NCBI GenBank assembly: GCA_036939975.1
Contig: JALLPB010000129.1
Span: 1-22,536, forward strand
Length of the DNA: 22,536 nucleotides
Direction: 5' to 3'
DNA from: Cyclostephanos tholiformis
Lineage: Eukaryota > Bacillariophyta > Thalassiosirophyceae > Thalassiosirales > Thalassiosiraceae
A program made the position numbers and the translations under genes. Under the pieces are notes generated by a model that searched no databases, was not told the DNA's origin, and saw only the letters and a list, made by a program, of their open reading frames with translations. Below are positions 9,801 through 19,282 of the stretch, one piece after another; the stretch's first letter is position 1, and each line of letters opens with the position of its first letter.

Positions 9801-11116
9801 CAATTTGGGTTCTGTGATGAGACCATATCAAGCATAGCCTACGCGTCATACGGTATGTTGTAAAATTGTTGTGACTCGCCCACGTTTTCCCGGTCATTGA
9901 AGTATTTCATCCGTTTCTCATTTCGTTCATGTGCCTGTAACACAAGCAATGTTTCATTATGGAGAAGACATTGAACTGGCGACTCGATTCACAAGAATCG
10001 CTGAGTCTCTCATCATCGGGCATTCTAATGAGCATAAGCTTAGGGCAAAATTGTCTAATTGCATTTGCAGCATCACAGCTTTTGTTGAACCTTCTCAAGC
10101 TTTAACAGAACGCTGTCTCAAAGGCTACAACTCAGCACAAATAGTCGGTGATATTGACAAGGCCATGCTGTCGAGCTCTGTGTATTGTCTTACCTACATC
10201 TATTGCATTCCTGACCTTGTAGGTGCACAGAAGAAAATAGAATATTTCTTGCATCAAAGTGTAAGTCCATTGGCTTCCGTTTTCACAAATTAAAGCTGTC
10301 TTTCTCACATAGCTTTCTCCTCATCAAATTTAGATTAAGCACAGGCGGACGGCTGTCCTACATAACCTTTTGTGTCTATCCGACATTTTTACTGCACTGA
10401 CAGGGTACACCATCGACGCCGAAGTGAAAATGAAGCATAATGAGGAAATTTTTTTATTTGCTGAGAAAACCAACAATTCTTTCTTGATTCAACAAGTTAT
10501 TATCGGACAGATGTATCTCGCTTGTTATTTTCGAAATTATAGCACTGTGATGGACTTTAGGAAGCAGTACCGTATCCATATACGAGATCAATCAAACATG
10601 GGAGTGCGGCGAGGCTTAGATGTATTTCGTGTCTTCTTTGAAGGTGTATGTAAGTGGAAAGAGATTGCGTGCCTATAAAGCTTTTCGCAAAATCTTACCA
10701 GCATTGTTGTTATTAAAGCTGCGTTGAGTTTGGCAAGGTCTACAAATGAAAAAAAATGGCGAGAGATTGGCGCAGAGTCTGTTAAAACAATGGCGCAATT
10801 GATTGAGTGCAGTGAATGGAACTTCAGAAACAAGCTACATTTGCTAAATGCTCAACTCCAATTTCTTGAAAATGAAAACAGTTCGGCGCAGTTTTCATTT
10901 GAAGCTGCAATTTTATCTGCCCACGAACATCGGTTCTATCACGAAGAGGCGCTGGCGTGTGAGTTGTACGGTATATTCCTTATCGAGACTAATCAAATTG
11001 TGAAGGGGATTGAGCAGCTTCGATTGGCAATTGAAATGTATTTTTATTGGGGTGCTAAAAAAAAGGCCCATGATGTTGAGGACTTTATCAGGATAAAGAG
11101 TCCTGCCCTCCAGTAA
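6808..11116 (+). CDS. STAND-type signalling ATPase with degenerate kinase lobe and TPR-like tail
   Basis: Five exons (6808-9639, 9720-9852, 9947-10260, 10334-10643, 10719-11116) join in phase across GT-AG introns of 73-94 nt and give about 1328 residues. Residues 1-140 resemble a protein-kinase C-lobe: DITPENIF (87-94) stands where the HRDLKPEN loop should be, and VCFALGKIFFEIFSGG (121-136) matches the helix-F region. The ATP-binding N-lobe and DFG motif are absent, so catalysis is unlikely. SLFGGVEREIYGRE leads into a P-loop NTPase with Walker A GVSGSGKST (337-345) and Walker B-like VFEDFQW (492-498). A winged-helix-like segment and helical repeats follow, ending AIEMYFYWGAKKKAHDVEDF. The order kinase-AAA_16-TPR is known from large sensor proteins that continue into GAF, histidine-kinase or cyclase domains; this one stops before them. 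It is probably a cytosolic signalling switch; the ligand is unknown. There is no disabling change in the NTPase. Confidence 0.82.
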
Positions 11117-11381
11117 CAAGCCTCGAGCAAACCCGGGAGTTCACTTGGAGTTGAAATGTATGAAAGTTAACAATTTGCATCTTGATGACTTCGTTGAAAT
11201 ATATGAATCCTCTGGGCTTCAGAAATATCATTGTCACAAAATGCCCTAAATGTGTCACAGTTTGTCATCCCCTCAGTTTAGACTTAATGGTAAATACTTA
11301 AGCCAACAAAAGTCATTTTTGCATATTATGTGTTTTATCGTGCGGTGACCCAACAAGGTGGGGAGTCATTATTTTAAGTGG

Positions 11382-12764
11382 TTACACAGGCAGCTGCTTC
11401 TCATCGTTAGCTGCTGCTTTCATCAAGGCCTCGTACCGTGACTTCAAGAAGGCTTCGTCATTCTCGGAACCGAACCTTCGACCATCGCCACCGCCGCCAC
11501 TCGAGATTTCGTATTTCGCCCCCGTAGCCGAGTGTTCACCCAATCGAACATAATCATCTCCCACTATTTTCCCATTCAACTCGAAATCGTAACCATCGTC
11601 GTCATCCGCGTCTTCGAATACGCCGAAGAAATCATCCAACAAGTGCCTTGCCTGTTCGAATTTTCTCTTGGCGAATTTCCATATTCTCTTCACCCCGGGC
11701 GTTTTGATCAATGGGAATGACTCCAATAATTTGACAGACCTTTCCCTCCTTCCATCCATACCTTCTCCTTCCCCCCGCTTATTCTTATTCTTCGTCGATC
11801 GTACTTTTCTTTCATTCTTTTCTTCCCCGCCCGATCTGCCCCTTGCCCCTTCCTCACTCGAGGGCGGAGAGTAGTCCCGATCGTCATCCATCGTCCTTAT
11901 CGTGCCGGTTAAACCCGATAACACCGAATCCAAAGAGATATTACCCTCCTCATCCTCCACCTCGCTACCACCTCCCGACGATAATAAGCAGTTCGAAAGA
12001 TGGGGCCAAGCGCTCCCGACGCCATCGTCAAATGCGCGTTTGATGTTGTCGAATTTGAGCTTGATGCCCATGCCGAAATTCCTAGCGTGCTTCCACGCGA
12101 TCTTGATGCCCTGTCCGACGAGGACGTCCTGCATCGACGAGCCATCGGCTCCCACGTCGAGCTCGTCCGGTACCTCCACCGATTCGAATAACTTGTCGAT
12201 CTCGTCGAGGCCGTCTACGAATTGCCGATTGGCGTCCCTGTTATTGTTGTTGTTGTTTGTGGCGGCGGTGACGGCTCCGGCAGCGGGCGACGACGACGAG
12301 TCAACACGCGCCGGCGACGGCTCATTACCACCCTCCCGTCGATGGAATTCGGCGTGGTCGTGCGTCCTCGTCGACATCGCATCGTCCTCGTCATCATCAT
12401 CCGCATCGATAATTCGTATCGTTGCGCCGTCTCGTTTGGTACGTTCCGTATCCTCCACTCCACCAATCGAGGTGGCAGGAATAGCTGTATACCCCTCGTA
12501 TTCCGCGCCATCGTCGCTCATGATTGACCCTTCCTCCTCCTCCTCGTCGTCCTCCTCTCCCTCAATCAACCCCGCCGCCAACGATCCCAGGCCGTGGTCA
12601 TCGGCGGCGGTTTTCACCCCGTGCCGATGCCGCGGGCGAGTCAACGGATCGAAGTGAGCGTACTCGTCGTCAACCACCACGGTCGTCGTCGAGGCCGCGT
12701 CGTCGTCCGCGGAAACTACGCCCCGGCGCTCCTTCCATCCCCCCTCCCCAGTCGTGGTCGTTGA

Positions 12765-12796
<32 letters not shown>

Positions 12797-13048
12797 GCGG
12801 TGGCCCCGACCCCACCCCCTCCTCCATGGCCGAGACGTCGTCGTTTCCCATGGTCATGCCCGCGATGACAGCATCCGACCCTTCCATCCCGTCGCCGTCA
12901 GCAATCGTCGTCGTCTCCACCGCATCCTCCACCACCCCCTCCGTTATCGTATCAACGGGGGGGGGGACATCGTCGGACGATGCATTCGCGCTCCCTCCTT
13001 CGATCGATACGACGGTGTCGGTCGAGATTATCGTACCATCCTCGACGG

Positions 13049-13081
<33 letters not shown>

Positions 13082-14051
13082 TGTTGTATTCATCGCATCT
13101 TTCTAGTAGTAAAGGACCATCTCCCTCCTTCACCCCCCATCTTCCCCCCACCCCGCTCGTCATCGTCTTCGCGACATCGTCGTCGACCACCCCGTTCGAC
13201 GATCCATGGCCCTCATCATCGGACGATGGTGCCGATCCTCCTCCCCCCCCCCCGCCGGACGTCGTCGATGACATCGTCGCGCGATCATCGCGAACGTCGT
13301 CGGCCGCGATATCGTCGATCGATGCGACCGGCTCCCCCCCCCCCCGCTCGCCCTCCATCGTCGACGTCGTACTTCCGCCATCGTTCCGTTCCCCGCCGGG
13401 TGCGTCATCGGCATGTCCATCCCCGTCTCGCTCTCGGTCGATATCGTCGTCATCGTCGCCGTCTTCGTCGACGTCCCACGGGGAGGATTCCGGCATATCC
13501 CCGCCGACGATGGAGGAGGAGGAGGAGGGAACGACGATCGACGATCCGTTCGTCGTCGTCGTCGTCGATGTCGGTATCTTCTCCTTCGGCGGCGGCGGCG
13601 GCGACGACGACGACATCGTGGCGTTGTCGTCGATGTCCTCCCCCCCCCCCTCCCCCACACCAACCATTGTCGACATTTCCGACAACGCGTCGTATCGACG
13701 GCGGTAGGGGGGGAATTCGGGACGGTAGTCGTACGCGACGAGGTAATCGTGATTCGACGATGCGTACGATGAAGACGATATCGACGAGCGGACGTACAGG
13801 ACGCCGTCGGTCGTCGGATCGATATTATTGCGATATCGTTGGTCGTATATTATGCCGGTGCTGCGATGACGACGACGACGATCTTCCTCATCCGGGGGGT
13901 AGGGGACGCACGACGATGTCCGGGGGGAGGAGAGGTGGATTACTAGAAATAGCAGGGATGCGATCGTCGTCGTCGTCGTCGTTGTCGTCATCGTCGTCGT
14001 CGTCATCGATGCCGCTTCCCCGGCCGTGCGACGGGTGCGCTTGGTCGTCAT
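11382..14051 (-). CDS. Large secreted Asp/Ser/Thr-rich low-complexity protein
   Basis: An uninterrupted 889-codon frame (ATG at 14051, TAA at the 3' end). A second Met at residue 16 lies nearer the hydrophobic core. After a Thr run, IASLLFLVIHL looks like a signal peptide or anchor. Most of the protein is disordered: Asp, Ser, Gly and Thr runs with short Pro and Glu tracts. Two ordered basic-aromatic segments stand out near the end, GIKIAWKHARNF (648-659) and GVKRIWKFAKRKF (786-798), each followed by a helix with DD; they look like a duplicated unit. A Lys-rich stretch (KNKNKRG) lies between them. I know no family for it. A role outside the cell, for example in the acidic organic matrix of a silica wall, is speculation from composition only. 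Its 3' end converges on the ATPase gene 265 bp away. Confidence 0.65.
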
Positions 14052-14081
14052 AAATCACCCCCATAAGAAAATTCACACGTG

Positions 14082-14106
14082 TCTCTCTCTCTCTCTCTCT
14101 CTCTCT
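14082..14106. repeat. (CT)n microsatellite in the 5' leader of the Asp-rich gene
   Basis: This is a run of about 12 TC dinucleotides, 30 bp upstream of the minus-strand ATG at 14051. It could act as a GAGA-type promoter element or be simple slippage. Confidence 0.85.
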
Positions 14107-14161
14107 ATCTCCGCACGCTCCGTGCGAGTGACGCGTGGAAGAAAAAAACTGTCTGTCTGTC

Positions 14162-14204
14162 NTGTCGGCTGTCGGCGACATGTCGGCGACATGTCGCCGA
14201 CATG
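14162..14204. repeat. Undetermined base plus nested TGTCGGCGACA palindrome
   Basis: Base 14162 is N after a (CTGT)3 run. It is followed by TGTCGGC, two copies of TGTCGGCGACA and one TGTCGCCGACA, its exact reverse complement. Positions 14179-14204 form a perfect 26-nt palindrome. The base composition changes from GC-rich to AT-rich directly after it, so this may be a transposon end or an assembly join. Confidence 0.8.
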
Positions 14205-15446
14205 CGCAGCTAAGGTCAATGAGAACAGGTATTCCACTGGGGGGAAGCATTCTATAAAGGGATTGTCGAAGATTATTGATGAAAAGAATGAGACAATCAG
14301 AACATTGGAATTGGAGTTATTGAAATCAAAGTTTACAACAAGAATGAGCAAGAAAACTATTCGAGAAGAGTTACAGTGGACAGGGGAGGAGACAAACTTT
14401 GCGGAAATGGTAAATCACTTTTCTTTTTCCTATGACCAAGTTCCTCAAGAATAGATGGCAGAATATTTGTTTGCCAAATCAAAAGAACAGCTTATACTCA
14501 CTTTGTATGTGACATTTGAGGATTCCTGAAGGAGCGGATAACAGATATTTGTTTTATAGGGTGATTGTTCCTTCTACAAGTAGGAAATACCCAAATATGA
14601 AGTGCAATTTGAACAACAACATCAAATCAATTTACCTAAGTATGATGAAGTGATTTGTGTGTATGCATTTTTGTACTAATATATGTTGAACTGGTTGCGT
14701 TCTTTAAATAATACAGAAGACAATATTGCGGTCCATCCAGATGAGTTGGGTGCTGGTTTTAAAACATATGCAGATCTCAAAATAGAGAAGACAGTCTATG
14801 AGTTCATGTGTACCTACGTCCGGAGAATCAAACCTGATGTAAATTGGAAGAAGATATTGAAGAACAATCCAGGGAGTCCATCCTTCTGTCTTGTGACACC
14901 AAGTGACATTGCATATATATTGGCCATTATCAAGATGGGGAGGATATGTGGGATCAAGAGAAGAGACTAAAGAGTAAGCAGAACAAGAGAAAAAGGCAAA
15001 ACCGCTATTCAGTGTGGGAGAGGGAAGGATGAGAGAGATTGGGAAGTCAGTGTGGAATAACGATGGACTGGAGTTCTATTACATAGTTGAAAAAATTGTA
15101 GAGTGTACAATTCCAAGGAACTATTTTTGGCATTGTCAATGTGAGGGAAAATTGGGAACCAAGGGACAAGAGGAGAATGGATCCAATCAGGACATACTGG
15201 GCTCCAAATGATGGAGAAATTAAGAAGAGAAAGAAGGATGATAGTCCTCATGAGAAGGATGAAGGATATGATTTGGATCTAGATTTGAAGGCAGAACATG
15301 TCTGGGACAAGGAAACTGTTTGCAAAGTGTACAGAGAAGTAGGGGAAGAATATAATAAGGATGATTGCTTACACATTTATGACGACATAAGGAGTAGCCA
15401 CAAGGAGGGCAATGAAATGAAAGGGGTTGAAGAGGAAGGTGGGTAA
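14191..15446 (+). pseudogene. Decayed gene of an unknown multicopy family, several frameshifts
   Basis: Coding sense is continuous only when the frame is changed repeatedly. Segment 1 starts near 14191 and holds SKKTIREELQWTGEETNFAE; a shift in the T-rich run at 14418-14428 leads to FPMTKFLKNRWQNI. That frame has a TGA at 14510-14512 inside SLYSLCM-stop-HLRIPEGAD and reaches a TGA at 14651. 14683 resumes with MLNWLRSLNNTEDNIAVHPD and YILAIIKMG; a shift near 14942 gives EDMWDQEKRLKSKQ; another near 15029 gives GKSVWNNDGLEFYYIVEK; another near 15141 gives NWEPRDKRRMDPIRTYWAP and an acidic tail to 15446. The succession of Trp-containing segments looks like one ancestral protein of about 400 residues. 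From memory it resembles a diatom-restricted multicopy family of unknown role, possibly a transposon ORF; this is unverified. It is AT-rich, unlike its neighbours. Confidence 0.7.
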
Positions 15447-15650
15447 GAGATGGAATTAGCACTGTAGAGGAGGGTGATGAAAAAGTAGAGCAGATTAAAT
15501 GTCAATCGAATAGGAAACATAAGTAGAGCAGGAAAGAAGAATTATAACAGTGTGATTAGGTAGATAGTATATCTGGAAAAAAGAATTAATGTAGTAGTCA
15601 ATGAACATTTTATGCATCTAGCAAGAAAGTATTTAGTTTAAGTAAAATAA

Positions 15651-15777
15651 CAATTTATTGTCACTTATGACAATTTATTGTTTCATTATTAGTAGGTAAC
15701 AAAACAGAAAAAATTATTTTTATTTGAAAAATTTATTGTATTTAGATAAAGTACAATGTGAGTGAAACAATTTATTG
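15651..15777. repeat. Three exact CAATTTATTG copies
   Basis: CAATTTATTG occurs at 15651-15660, 15671-15680 and 15768-15777, and a near copy AAATTTATTG ends near 15738. The arms CAAT/ATTG make each copy an imperfect palindrome. Confidence 0.7.
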
Positions 15778-15821
15778 TTAAAGAGAAAATATTCATTGTT
15801 GTGAGATATCTCTCCACCATG

Positions 15822-16642
15822 TTATTCGCACTTGTCCTTTCTTCCCCCCCCTTCATCATTGTTGTTGTCATTGTTGCTGTCATCATCTTCATATTTGTCA
15901 TCGACATTGTCGGCAGCGATGCCATTGACATTGCTTTCATCATTGTTGTCAACATTGTCATCATAATTAAGGGCTGCAGCTACAGCCACAGCAGTGTCAA
16001 CATCATTGTCATTGTCGCCGGGGGGGATGAGCATGGCAATGGCCTCCTGGAGTCTTGGCAATCATCTCCTGCTGCTGCTGCCATCATCATGCTGCCGATG
16101 GCCATATTCTTCTTCAGCATCATGTAATTGCCTTGTCCTGTCTTCACCATGATGGATCTTTGAGATGGTGTTTTTTTGTGATTTTTCTTGTGCCCATCAC
16201 ACACAACAGGTTATTTGTGACAGCAGTACAGTACATTACTGTACCTGCCTTCCTGAGTTTTTGGCAAGGATTGGACAAAACTGACAAGCCCAACTCCCCC
16301 CCACAGCATTTTCCAAAAGGAAACATTCCAAACACAAGATAATGTAATCAAAAAGATTCATATGATGGGTTGGATTACAAATTGATGTAAAAAAAGAGCC
16401 CATTTGTTGTCCATCAACACCTTCTCAACAAAAAGTAAATGGTACCTTTTGGATTTACCAGCCTTAAATGGGAAGGTGATTAACCATTTTTTAATGCTTG
16501 GTTGGGCTAATCTATTTATTTCTCTAGAAATGAAATAAAAAGATATAAATGTAATTTGTGGTATTGATTCCTCAATATGTAGAACTGGCAGCAGCAAACT
16601 TCTTATACTGGTTCCTACATGTGTGTGACAATCAAAAAACAT
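15822..16642 (-). pseudogene. Possible relic of a transposase C-terminus with Cys-rich tail
   Basis: Reading the minus strand with frame changes gives SIKKWLITFPFKAGKSKRYH and FVEKVLMDNKWALF (16358-16642), then a Cys/His-spaced piece, NPCQKLRKAGTVMYCT and NNLLCV, with CDGHKKNHKK in the next frame. An Asn/Asp tail written in CAT/ATTGTT repeats follows, down to 15822. The CxnC-YC-LC-HKK spacing recalls the zinc-binding tails of piggyBac-type transposases, but the match is weak. Stops and shifts would make it dead. It may be random AT-rich DNA. Confidence 0.2.
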
Positions 16643-17391
16643 TTTCAGTCTGATGGATTCAAAGCATATTTTTTCTAAAAATTTTCATGTAAGAAACAAT
16701 TTGCACCCATTTCAACTACTTTAGATGATACATCTACGCTACACTACACTTAACAGCTTACCTACAGCTTAACAGCTTAACAACTTAAGAGCTAAGCTCA
16801 CGAGCATACACTTTCAGTGATTGCTTCATAGTACTGTTTCTTGCCAACTTTTTTCTGTTCACAGACTTTGATAGCACTTTGAACATGCAATAACCCCAGC
16901 TTGCTTGTGATAAATTCTATATTTTATGCAGCTTGTCACAACAATGATGTATGAAAAGTTTTTTGCCATGCCTTTTTTGCACTAGTTAAAAATTATCCAA
17001 TTGTGCATTGTGACATGGGGTAGATTTATCTCGTATACCCACGTAAAATTATGAGTTTTTCTCCTGCCAAAACAGAGATAGCTGTTAAGCTTGTAACACT
17101 TGATTTTTTTATGGCTTTTAAGTAGGACTTATTTCCAATGTTTTTCTTTTTAACAAAATCCAATTTTTTATTTAATTCTTTCCTATCTGTATCACATCAA
17201 TGGTTTTGTTGATGGACATTTTGTGACTATGAGGAATTCAAAAAGATTAATGGCAGGAGGAGGTGACTAACCCCACACCAATGCAATAGTGCCATAGTTT
17301 ACCAACACCTGGTCAGAAGGTGGTTGGAGGCTGGGTACGGTTAAAGCCACTCTGTCGTAACATGTGGCCTGTGTTTGCTTATATGCTTCGG

Positions 17392-17433
17392 TCAAAGTAC
17401 AACACTCTTAATTCAAAGTACAACACTCCTAAT
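17392..17433. repeat. 21-bp direct tandem duplication
   Basis: TCAAAGTACAACACTCTTAAT (21 nt) at 17392-17412 is followed at 17413-17433 by a copy differing at one base (CTTAAT to CCTAAT). The pair lies 154 bp beyond the 3' end of the eIF4B-like gene. Confidence 0.85.
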
Positions 17434-17586
17434 TAATAGTACTACATACACAGTGTGATGCACAGGAATAAATCATTTACAATTTTTTTTCTAATGAAAT
17501 CATCCTCCGTTGTTTGCCCCCCCTTAATTTTCCAATCGTGGGATGTAGAAATCACAACGGACATCCCTCCTCCACTCCATTTTTCT

Positions 17587-18932
17587 TTAGTAATTGTAAC
17601 GATCGCTCGCGTACTTCTCGTTGTAGCCACTGTTGTTGGAACCACGTCCGCTACCACTGTACCCCTCGTCGTTGTACCCCCCCCCCCGACTGCCACGGCC
17701 ATCGTAGTGACCCCCGCCGCCCCCCTCCTGTTGCGTCCTTTCGCCTCCTCCTTGTCCGCGTCCGCCACGTCCACCCCTACCGTGCTTTCCCCTGAAGGAC
17801 GAAAAGGCATTGTCGACCCCAACGAAGCCCCCCCGCCCCCCTCGTCGTAGCCGTCGAACCCTCCCCCTACCCCCTCCCGCTGCTTCTGCTGTTCGAGCCT
17901 GCGCCTGCGTTCCGACGGCCTTTCGAATTTCTTCGCCGTCGTTGACGATAGTACGGAGGACGCGGATGATGCTCCCCCGGTGGTGTACTCCGCGGGAGCA
18001 CGCTGTAGGCCCGATCGATCGTCCCTGATGACGCTCTTCCACTGACCCTGCTCCTTCCTTCCACCCCCACCGCTGCCGCTACCGCCGCCGCCACCGCCAC
18101 CATTCCTCTCCGCGAAATTTACCTCGTGGAAGGACGCAATCAGAGCGTTCAGCTCGTCCCGTTTCGATTCGGATTCAACGCGAAGGTCCTCCTCGGGAAG
18201 CTCCATTTCGTTGGCCTCGCGCAGGCGCTCCTCGACGTCGGTCAGCTCCTTGCGCAATGCCTCGACGCGGCGGTCCTGTTCGGCTGGGGTATTTATTTGT
18301 GTGGGAGGGTTGATTTTATCGACCGTCGTGGAGGGAGAGAGATGGAAAGAGAGAAAGAGCGAGAGAGAGAGAGAAGTGAGATCGCATCGTTCCCGAGTGA
18401 TTTGATGGGAAGGTTTCCCGCGAAAACAATAACTCACCGGTCAGCCTCGCGACGCTTGCTTTCCGCTCCACCCGCATATCCACTAAGGAGGCATCGATAC
18501 CCTTGGACGCCAAGACTTTTCGGTTGGATGTGGGCATTGCGCGCAAGCACGTTGGACGTGCATGAAAGTAGGGGCAAAGGGGAAACGGAGCACGAGGACG
18601 ACGTGAAGAGGGCGTCAAAGGAGCACATGCGCGGATTGACAAGGTAGCGCGCCGGTCGGGCGGATCTCGTTAACGACAAAGCAATCTCGGAAAGCAGCAT
18701 CAATAATCGCACCTTCCTCCCGAGGCTTGGCGGCCCCAAACGGATTCGACTTGGAGCCCCCCGACGACGACGACGACGAGGAGGGGTCGCTGCTGCCGGG
18801 ATTCGCACTCCTCGGCTTGAGCTGGAGGCGCGGACGAACGCCTCCTCCCCCGGTATACTCCGATGGGGCCTGCTCGAGAGGTCGCTCGTTACCATGGTGA
18901 TGATCCTCGGATTCGTCCGCCCAGCTGTTCAT
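17587..18932 (-). CDS. eIF4B-related RNA-binding protein, three exons, one apparent frameshift
   Basis: The ATG is at 18932; exons 18713-18932, 18438-18515 and 17587-18283 join in phase across GT-AG introns (197 and 154 nt; the latter holds a CT-rich run). The start MNSWADESED and the block NPFGAAKPREE-V-LASKG (63-79, spanning intron 1) match the 'FG.AKPRE..L' signature of eIF4B/eIF4H-type translation factors, which help the eIF4A helicase bind mRNA. No RRM is seen. A charged coiled-coil stretch (RVEALRKELTDVEERLREAN) follows. APSEYTGG near the start and APAEYTTGG later form a repeat. The expected RG-rich end (NAFSSFRGKHGRGGRGGRG to ASDRYNY, TAA 17587-17589) is in another frame: one base seems lost in the C7-G-C6 tract at 17828-17841. 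As given, the frame runs on to 17442 without RG character. A sequencing slip is more likely than decay. Restored length would be about 331 residues. Confidence 0.72.
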
Positions 18933-19282
18933 TGTTGATTTAAGGTCGACGGGTGTGTGCTGTTATGACTGAGGTTGGCGTCGAATGGAGGTTATGGGAC
19001 GGAGGATGGACGACGATACGAGTGTACGATATGGTAAAAAATAGGCGTTCGAGTGAATCCGGTCCGCACATTATTTTTTTTTGACACCAACAGAAGATAA
19101 GAGTTGGCGGGAGACTCGAGGAACCTAAGTATCGTAGGTACGTACCTTCGCTACGGTACTACCTACTATTGTCTATCCTGGTACATACTTACTCACCGTG
19201 AAATAAGAAATAATAGTGGTACCATAATAATATATTCTTTGTGTGTTTTAAATTTTTTGATTCCCCCAAGTCATAAATCATC
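18933..19282. promoter_or_regulatory. Bidirectional promoter between eIF4B-like gene and GGPP synthase
   Basis: The two start codons are 350 bp apart and face away from each other, so both promoters must lie here or overlap the leaders. It contains a T-run (about 19073-19081) and a dyad around 19134-19166: GGTACGTACC palindrome, GTAGGTA with TACCTAC arms, and TTCGCTACGG between. No confirmed TATA box; AATAATATATT near 19225-19237 is the closest candidate for the plus-strand gene. Confidence 0.4.

Larger units (their letters stand above)
15447..17586. other. AT-rich island with no intact gene
   Basis: Contents are three CAATTTATTG copies (15651-15777), a CAT/ATTGTT simple-sequence tract (about 15855-16015), a possible degenerate minus-strand coding relic (15822-16642, listed separately), and AT-rich DNA with AACAGCTTA repeats around 16750-16795. 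A 21-bp tandem duplication lies at 17392-17433. Nothing else can be assigned. Confidence 0.5.

Noticed and set aside
11902..12657. 251-codon plus-strand frame
   Set aside because: It is the antisense shadow of the C-terminal half of the Asp-rich gene.
12754..14053. Long plus-strand frames opposite the Asp-rich gene
   Set aside because: GAC/GTC triplets stay open on both strands; the plus frames give only Ser/Pro/Arg low complexity without a signal peptide or ordered segments.
15762..16127. Hydrophobic plus-strand frame resembling membrane helices
   Set aside because: The Ile/Val run is produced by ATT/GTT/CAT simple repeats, not by a membrane protein.
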